A stretch of 9,558 nt of DNA from Fimbriimonadaceae bacterium (lineage in GTDB: Bacteria > Armatimonadota > Fimbriimonadia > Fimbriimonadales > Fimbriimonadaceae): positions 809-10,366 of the forward strand of contig JALHPH010000030.1 of the NCBI GenBank assembly GCA_022842565.1, in the 5' to 3' direction. The first letter of the stretch is position 1, and every line of letters begins with the position of its first letter. Made by a program: the position numbers and the translations under genes. The notes under the pieces are model-generated. The model did no database searches, was not told the origin of the DNA, and worked only from the letters and a program-made list of their open reading frames with translations. Shown here piece after piece: positions 4,532 through 9,558 of the stretch.

Positions 4532-7165
4532 ATGGCAGAGGGGCCCATGCGTGAGTTGCCCAGGGGGTGGGTGACCTTCCTAATGACCGATGTGCAAGAC
4601 AGCATGGTCAAGTGGGAGGCCCGCGCCGAGGTCATGAAGCTGGCCACCCGTCATCACGACGACCTCGCCGAAGAAATCGTCGAGGAATTCGGCGGCCACC
4701 TCCTGAAGAAAAAGGGCGCCGGCGATGCGCTCTTCATCGTTTTCGAGAATCCCCTCAGCGCGGTTGAATGCGCGGTCGCCCTGCAGCGAGCCTTCGAAAA
4801 CGCCGATTGGCCGCAGGACGAAAAGCTGTTGGTCCGCATGGGAATCCACGTGGGCAAGCCGATGGATTACCGTGACGACGATTATTTCGGCCCGGTCGTC
4901 AATCGGTGCGCGCGCATCCAGGGCGCCGGCCACGGCGGGCAAATCCTAGTCAGTCAGGAAGTCGCCGATGCCTGCAACGTTCGCCAGATCGACCCTTCCA
5001 TTTCGTTCAAAGACTTGGGCGAGCACCGGCTGAAAAGCTTGGAATTGCCCCTTCGGCTCTTTCAAGTGGAAGCCCCGGGCCTCCGCAACGAGTTTTTGCC
5101 GCTGCAAACCCTGAACCCCAAGCGCACCAACCTCCCCTTCCAAAGCGCGCCGCTGGTCGGCCGCGAAGAAGAACTGATAAAGATTCAGCGCACCATGGAG
5201 ATGCGGCGGTTTGTTTGTCTCACCGGGACCGGTGGCGTCGGCAAAACGCGGCTGGCCATCCAAGCCGGCGCTGAAATGATGTCCCGCTTCGACGATGGTG
5301 TTTGGCTCGTGAGCCTTGATAACTGGAATCCGAGCCGCTCGCTGGAAGACACCATTGCCGAACAGCTTGACCTCACTGAATCCATCAACGCGGGTCTGGC
5401 GCAGCAGCTGAGGGGCAAGGGCCTGCTACTCATCCTCGACACATGCGACCGCCTTCTCGATCAGGTAGCCGGTCTGTCGCACGAGCTCCTGCTGAAATGC
5501 CCGGGCCTCACCATCATGGCCACCGCTCGCGAACCGATCCGGGTGCCCGATGGCGTCACGCTCGAAGTTCCGCTGCTCACCGCACCCGATCCGGGCGCTT
5601 CCGCAGGAGCGCTCATCCACAATCCCGCTGTTCAAATCTTCCTCCAAAGAGCCTGGGATGCCGATGCTCCGATCGATACTTCTGCCGATTCGCTCCAAAT
5701 CATCGGGCGCATCTGCAAAGAGCTCGAAGGGATTCCGTTTCTTCTGGAGCTCGCCGCGCAACTGGCGCGCGCCATCCCGTTGCGCGACCTGCTTCCCCGG
5801 CTAAAAGACCGCCTGCGGCTTTTCAGCCGAAAAGACCCCACCCGCGGCAGCAAACAGCTGAACGTGGAGGCACTACTCGATTGGAGTTTTGAGAATCTTT
5901 CCCATCCCGCGCAGGTGCTTTTGTGCCGTTGCAGTATCTTCCATTGTGCCTGGTCGCTTGCCGAAGGAGAAGGCATCGCCGCCAACCAGTCGCCGCTCAC
6001 ACCCGATGACGCCCTCGCGCTCATGGCCGAACTCGTCGATAAGCACCTGGTTCAGCTGAATCCGGTGCTCGGCCGATATCAGATGCTCAACCTCACACGG
6101 GAGTATTGCGAACGTAAATGGCCCGATTTCCTGGGCGACCAAGATGCAGTCGGAATCACTGCAAGGCTGGCGGCGTTCTATGAGGACCGCAGCGAGCACT
6201 TCGCTCAAGCACACGGCGCAGAAAAGTTTGCCGCGCTCACAGAACTGACGCTGTCCCTCGAGAACGTCCGTCTCGCACTGAATCATCTGGAGGAAACTGA
6301 CCTCGTACGACACTGCACCATGTCGCTCAATCTCATGGATGCATACCTGGCGAAGGCCCGTTACGCCGAAGCCCGTACTCAGCTAGAAAAGAGCCTCCGC
6401 GCGACCGAGAACCCACGACCCGACCTTTTCCAGCGGGCGCTTCAGGTCGCGGGTAATTACGCCCGGCTGCAGGGCGATTACGCTGCGGCCATGAGCTACT
6501 ACCAAGAGGTCCTGGAAGTTGGCATCGCGAAAGGGGACGAAATCCTGGCAGCAACCTCGCATACCAATCTTGCCACTTGCGCGCTTTACGCCCGGGACAC
6601 CCGGCTCGCTCGCCACCACGTCGAGGCGGCACTACCCCACTCCGAAGGGCACCTCCGAGCCTCGCTCGAGATCATCCGAATCAATATCCACCAACTGGAA
6701 AACGACTTCGCGCAAGCAGAATCCGTCGCGCATGATGCAATTGCCTACTGCAAGGCCCAAGGACTCGACTACTTGCTGCCGTATATCAATATCAACCTCA
6801 GCCTCATTCTCGTGAAGCAGGGACGCCCATCCGAAGCGCTCGACATCTTGCGCCCGCTCCTGAGCGATGCAAGGATCCTGGATCAAAAGCAGATTCTTAT
6901 CGACGCGCTCAGGTTTGCGGTCCTCGCGCTGGTGGCCCTGCAGCAATGGGAACCGGCCGGTGCCATTTATGCGATTGAGCGGCACGTCTGCCGCGAACTA
7001 AAGATTGCGCTCGCACCAGAAGACCAGCTGGACTACGACGCTGCCGCAAGCGAACTGGAAATCACCGGCGTAATTCCGCAAGAAGTCCTCGCGAACAGGG
7101 AGATCGATGAGTTACTGGGCGAGGCCATCCAAAAGCTGGTCAACGAGCCCGCGCGCATTCCCTAA
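4532..7165 (+). CDS. Class III adenylate/guanylate cyclase - STAND NTPase - TPR fusion protein
   Basis: An 877-residue cytoplasmic signalling protein predicted to make cAMP or cGMP under control of an NTP-driven switch. Residues about 12-180 are the cyclase domain. TFLMTD gives metal ligand D20 and GAGD gives D65. K61 and D117 (in DDYFG) are at the purine-specifying positions, which suggests ATP. N124 and R128 (in VNRCAR) are the transition-state residues. The typical closing motif GEHRLKSLELPLRLFQV is present. Residues about 205-450 form an NB-ARC/AAA-like STAND domain: VGREEEL (209-215), Walker A GTGGVGKT (232-239), Walker B LLLILD (298-303) followed by TCDRLLD, and TAREP. From about 560 to 830 are alpha-helical repeats of TPR type, for example the DYAAAMSYYQEVLEVG unit. 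I see no membrane segment or DNA-binding domain. The ATG at 4532 sits six bases after a -10 box. The ATG at 4547, preceded by GAGG (4538-4541), is a reasonable alternative start that loses only five residues. The stop overlaps the convergent gene's stop. Confidence 0.92.
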   Translation: MAEGPMRELPRGWVTFLMTDVQDSMVKWEARAEVMKLATRHHDDLAEEIVEEFGGHLLKKKGAGDALFIVFENPLSAVECAVALQRAFENADWPQDEKLLVRMGIHVGKPMDYRDDDYFGPVVNRCARIQGAGHGGQILVSQEVADACNVRQIDPSISFKDLGEHRLKSLELPLRLFQVEAPGLRNEFLPLQTLNPKRTNLPFQSAPLVGREEELIKIQRTMEMRRFVCLTGTGGVGKTRLAIQAGAEMMSRFDDGVWLVSLDNWNPSRSLEDTIAEQLDLTESINAGLAQQLRGKGLLLILDTCDRLLDQVAGLSHELLLKCPGLTIMATAREPIRVPDGVTLEVPLLTAPDPGASAGALIHNPAVQIFLQRAWDADAPIDTSADSLQIIGRICKELEGIPFLLELAAQLARAIPLRDLLPRLKDRLRLFSRKDPTRGSKQLNVEALLDWSFENLSHPAQVLLCRCSIFHCAWSLAEGEGIAANQSPLTPDDALALMAELVDKHLVQLNPVLGRYQMLNLTREYCERKWPDFLGDQDAVGITARLAAFYEDRSEHFAQAHGAEKFAALTELTLSLENVRLALNHLEETDLVRHCTMSLNLMDAYLAKARYAEARTQLEKSLRATENPRPDLFQRALQVAGNYARLQGDYAAAMSYYQEVLEVGIAKGDEILAATSHTNLATCALYARDTRLARHHVEAALPHSEGHLRASLEIIRINIHQLENDFAQAESVAHDAIAYCKAQGLDYLLPYININLSLILVKQGRPSEALDILRPLLSDARILDQKQILIDALRFAVLALVALQQWEPAGAIYAIERHVCRELKIALAPEDQLDYDAAASELEITGVIPQEVLANREIDELLGEAIQKLVNEPARIP

Positions 7166-7653
7166 TCATCATCGTCGTCATCGTCATCAAACGGACCGCG
7201 GTCCAGTTTTCGGCGGACTTTCTCTCGCTTTCGACGCCATTCAATAAAATCATCGTCTAGCGGATCGATGGATTTGCTCAGCGTCACCCCGGTGTGAATC
7301 GCCATGCCGATCCCCCAACCAATCAGCGGAAAGATGAACCACCAGCGCCCGGGAGTCGCAACAAGGTTCAACAGTATCAAAGCCGTATTGACGCACAGAT
7401 AAGAAATCAGGTGACTGCGCCAGCCAATCAGGCGGGACTCCCGATACTCCTCAATCAGCACCTCCTCCTTTTTGCGGCCCATATACTCGCGCTCGGCATC
7501 GGCGAGTGCTTCAGGTGAGATTCCCAACTCGGCGGCCGCAGCCAGCATGCGCTCCCGTGCACCCACATCGGTCGTACTCGTCTTCAGAGCAGCGAGTCGT
7601 AGAATCGCCTCCATATCGTCGTCGGTGGGCTCGTGCGACCGGTACTGTTGCAT
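7162..7653 (-). CDS. 2TM-domain membrane protein with poly-aspartate tail
   Basis: A 163-residue protein predicted to sit in the cytoplasmic membrane; function unknown. Residues 1-60 are soluble and helical, with a GISPEALADAEREY segment like a short helix-turn module. Two hydrophobic helices (about 79-98 and 103-124) carry the 2TM-family signature: WRSHLISYLCVN, then RWWFIFPLIGWGIGMAIH. After a highly basic stretch (139-152, WRRKREKVRRKL) the protein ends in eight consecutive Asp. The start at 7653 has a good Shine-Dalgarno, TGAGGG (7665-7660), six bases upstream. The ATPase gene ends 19 bp before it on the same strand, so the two are probably cotranscribed and translationally linked. Its TAG (7164-7162) overlaps the TAA of the convergent cyclase gene. 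A role in metal transport or as a regulatory accessory is only suggested by the neighbour. Confidence 0.85.
   Translation of the reverse strand: MQQYRSHEPTDDDMEAILRLAALKTSTTDVGARERMLAAAAELGISPEALADAEREYMGRKKEEVLIEEYRESRLIGWRSHLISYLCVNTALILLNLVATPGRWWFIFPLIGWGIGMAIHTGVTLSKSIDPLDDDFIEWRRKREKVRRKLDRGPFDDDDDDDD
7165..7188 (-). repeat. Eight-codon GAT/GAC repeat encoding the poly-Asp tail
   Basis: Eight consecutive Asp codons, a mix of GAT and GAC, form the last coding triplets before the TAG. The trinucleotide pattern could change length by replication slippage. The mix of codons rather than a pure repeat suggests the acidic tail is kept by selection. The tract lies immediately beyond the stop codon of the convergent cyclase gene. 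Confidence 0.8.
7189..7210 (+). terminator. Possible terminator of the cyclase gene inside the opposing gene
   Basis: AAAC GGAC (7189-7196) can pair with GTCC (7201-7204) and GTTT (7206-7209) around a CGCG loop, with one bulged A at 7205. This gives an 8-bp stem ending in TTTT, 23 bases after the cyclase stop. The T residues are mostly used in the stem, so strength is doubtful. The core GGACCGCGGTCC is a perfect 12-bp palindrome that also codes for part of the 2TM protein tail. Confidence 0.3.
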
Positions 7654-7659
7654 CGTTGG

Positions 7660-7665
7660 CCCTCA
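7660..7665 (-). promoter_or_regulatory. Ribosome binding site of the 2TM-domain gene
   Basis: TGAGGG on the minus strand is six bases upstream of the ATG at 7653 and falls in the short gap after the ATPase stop. It fixes the start codon and shows that, unlike the cyclase and DUF1579 genes, this downstream operon gene uses a Shine-Dalgarno sequence. Confidence 0.7.
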
Positions 7666-7672
7666 TTTTAGC

Positions 7673-9558
7673 CTAACTTTTGCGAGACAGCCGAGAGGAG
7701 TTCAGTACAACGCTCAGCGAGCTCAGCGCCATCGCCGCTGCAGCCCACATCGGGTTCAGTTTTCCCACCATCGCGAGCGGAATCATCACCAAGTTATAGC
7801 CAAACGCCCACGCGAGGTTCGCCCGAATTGTGCCGACCACCGTACGAGCATCGCGCAGAAACGCGATCGCCAACAACGGATCGTGCCGCACCAAAGTCAC
7901 GTCGCTCGCGCTCTTGGCCAGGTCCGTGCCCGATCCCATGCTGATGCCGAGATCGGCTCCGGCCAGTGCCGCCGCGTCGTTCATGCCATCGCCCACCATC
8001 GCCACCGCTCCTTTCGCCTGAATCTCGCGCACCAGCTCTTGTTTCTGATGCGGAAGGACGCCGCCACGGAAATCGTCGGCCCCGGTCTGCTCCGCCACCC
8101 GCCGCACCGCTTCCACCGTGTCGCCGCTTGAAATCAGGCTGTGAAACCCGGTCCTTTCGCTCGACAGCGCACCCGCGAGCCCAGGCAAGAGTTGATCGCC
8201 CAAAGCAACTAGCGCCACTGGCTGGGAGTCGCGTTCCACCGCAACCACCGTCCAGCCGCTCACTCGCCATTCATCAGGGATCTCCGCTGCCGGCGCGAGC
8301 CAATCCTTCTTCCCGACCCGCCACCGAACGCCCTCGATGAGGCCTTCGACGCCACGGCCCGGGTGGTTTTCAAAGCCATCCACCGTCAAATCGCCCGGCG
8401 CAAACGCCACCGCAATCGGGTGCTCGCTCAGTTGTTCCAGGGAACCCACGGCTGCCCGCCACTCGACGCCGGCTTGCAGCTGCAGCACGGCTCGTTCTTC
8501 AAAGTGGCCCTCGGTCAGCGTGCCCGTCTTGTCGAAAATGATGCTCTTGATCCCCAGCGCCCGTTCGAACACCCCGCCGTCGCGCACCAAAATCCCCTTT
8601 CGAGCCATCCAGCCGACCCCCGCGATGATCGCGGTCGGCGTCGCCAGGCCCAGTGCGCACGGGCACGCAATCACCAACACCGCCACCGCCGGGATCAACG
8701 CCGCTTCCAGCGGCACTCGCAATGCGATCGCCCAAGCCAAAAACGTGAGGAAAGCGAGGCCGATGACGATGGGCACAAAGACCGACGCGACTCGGTCCGC
8801 AAGCTGTTGGATGGGAGCCTTGGCCCCCTGCGCTTCGGCCACCATGGCCGCGACGCGCGCCAAATAGGTGTCGCCGCCAACGCCGTCTGCCCGCATCTCC
8901 ACGGATCCGCTGTGGTTCAATGTGCCGGCGAGCAGCGCCTCGCCCTCCCCGCGGCTAACCATCAGCGGCTCGCCGGTCCACATCGCCTCATCAAATCTTG
9001 AGCGACCTTGCAGGATCACGCCATCGACCGGCACGCGCATGCCCGGCTTGACGCGTAACCGATCGCCCCGTGCGACCGCCGAAAGCGGAACTTCTCGCTC
9101 CTCATCCCCGGTGACAACGAGCGCCGTCGGAGGTGTCAGATCCATCAGTAGGTTCATCGAATCGACCATCCGTGTTCGTGCACGCGACTCCAAATGCCTC
9201 CCAAGCAGCACCAGCGCGATGATCACCGCCGCCGATTCAAAGAAAATGTGGTCCGCTTGCTCGTGCGGATTCGGCCAACGGAACATGGCCCAAACGCTAT
9301 AGCCCCAACCCGCTAGCGTGCCAAGCGCAATGAGCGTATCCATGGTGCTGGTGCGATGCCGAAGGGCACCGAGCGCAGCGCGGTAGATTCCCAGTCCAGG
9401 CCAAAACAGCACCCAGGTTGTAGCGAGCGCCAGCAACACATTCACCCAAACGGGCCGGTGGTGCTGCGCCATGCTGACCACCGAGATGGCGCCCGAAACC
9501 ACCAGAACCGGCCATAGCGGCGACTCCTTCCCAGCGGGTTCGGCTGTGTTTTCCGCAC
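7673..9558 (-). CDS. copA: CPC-type P1B-ATPase, copper/silver exporter (5' partial)
   Basis: An integral membrane pump that uses ATP to move Cu+ (or Ag+) out of the cytoplasm. The frame is open to the window edge, so the N-terminus, including any HMA metal-binding domain and the first helices, is missing. The GTG at 9502 is not a credible start because the hydrophobic helix WPVLVVSGAISVV runs through it. Numbered from that GTG, landmarks are: TGEP actuator loop 176-179, the transmembrane metal site CPC at 280-282, the phosphorylated Asp D324 in DKTGTLT, the nucleotide-binding HP at 361-362, GDGMND hinge at 504-509, YN at 569-570 in helix 7, and MALSS at 591-595 in helix 8. CPC with YN and MxxSS is the Cu+/Ag+ (P1B-1) signature rather than Zn/Cd. 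The TAG at 7673 lies 19 bp before the 2TM gene, its likely operon partner. The promoter is outside the window. Confidence 0.93.
   Translation of the reverse strand, partial: AENTAEPAGKESPLWPVLVVSGAISVVSMAQHHRPVWVNVLLALATTWVLFWPGLGIYRAALGALRHRTSTMDTLIALGTLAGWGYSVWAMFRWPNPHEQADHIFFESAAVIIALVLLGRHLESRARTRMVDSMNLLMDLTPPTALVVTGDEEREVPLSAVARGDRLRVKPGMRVPVDGVILQGRSRFDEAMWTGEPLMVSRGEGEALLAGTLNHSGSVEMRADGVGGDTYLARVAAMVAEAQGAKAPIQQLADRVASVFVPIVIGLAFLTFLAWAIALRVPLEAALIPAVAVLVIACPCALGLATPTAIIAGVGWMARKGILVRDGGVFERALGIKSIIFDKTGTLTEGHFEERAVLQLQAGVEWRAAVGSLEQLSEHPIAVAFAPGDLTVDGFENHPGRGVEGLIEGVRWRVGKKDWLAPAAEIPDEWRVSGWTVVAVERDSQPVALVALGDQLLPGLAGALSSERTGFHSLISSGDTVEAVRRVAEQTGADDFRGGVLPHQKQELVREIQAKGAVAMVGDGMNDAAALAGADLGISMGSGTDLAKSASDVTLVRHDPLLAIAFLRDARTVVGTIRANLAWAFGYNLVMIPLAMVGKLNPMWAAAAMALSSLSVVLNSSRLSRKS

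Noticed and set aside
4389..4574. Small plus-strand frame of 61 residues before the cyclase gene
   Set aside because: It runs across the promoter and start of the cyclase gene in another frame, has no ribosome binding site and low-complexity Pro/Ser/Thr content.
9500..9502. GTG at 9502 as the start of the P-type ATPase
   Set aside because: The reading frame stays open to the window edge, and a transmembrane helix and the family's N-terminal part continue upstream.

Overview
The window looks like a chromosomal segment of a moderately GC-rich, free-living bacterium. It has no mobile element, CRISPR array or rRNA. The large secreted protein has a tail typical of Armatimonadota (Fimbriimonas-like) and some Planctomycetes: a small beta domain with 'SHWL', then a dockerin-like Ca-binding repeat. 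Two genes also seem to start right at the end of a TANNNT -10 box, a leaderless style known from Deinococcus and other Terrabacteria. I lean to Armatimonadota by inference; no phylogenetic marker here settles it.

Layout, left to right. Positions 54-408 hold a complete tmRNA gene (ssrA) with encoded CCA and a tag reading frame ending in AYAA. Positions 586-1119 (+) encode a small exported DUF1579-family protein. It converges on a 961-residue secreted protein (1231-4116, -) made of a signal peptide, a propeller-like half, Ig-like repeats and a dockerin-like tail. A strong hairpin at 1177-1204 separates the two and can serve both as terminator. The roughly 415-bp divergent intergenic region (4117-4531) carries a near-consensus sigma-70 promoter for the secreted protein, a cluster of TTAGAATC/ATTCTAA elements, a potential three-way-junction RNA fold, and a 14-bp direct repeat at a 22-bp pitch.

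Positions 4532-7165 (+) encode an 877-residue class III nucleotide cyclase fused to a STAND-type NTPase and TPR-like helical repeats, with all recognisable catalytic residues intact. Its stop codon overlaps the stop of a convergent gene by 4 bp. That gene (7162-7653, -) is a 2TM-domain membrane protein with a tail of eight aspartates. It lies 19 bp downstream of a CPC-type (copper/silver) P1B-ATPase (7673 to the window edge, -), whose 5' end lies outside the window, so the two probably form an operon.

Functionally the window joins ribosome rescue (ssrA), extracellular proteins of unknown role, a cAMP/cGMP-type signalling switch and metal export. The regulation-rich divergent intergenic region and the cyclase-STAND protein are the parts most worth follow-up. 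I see no clear new multi-gene system.
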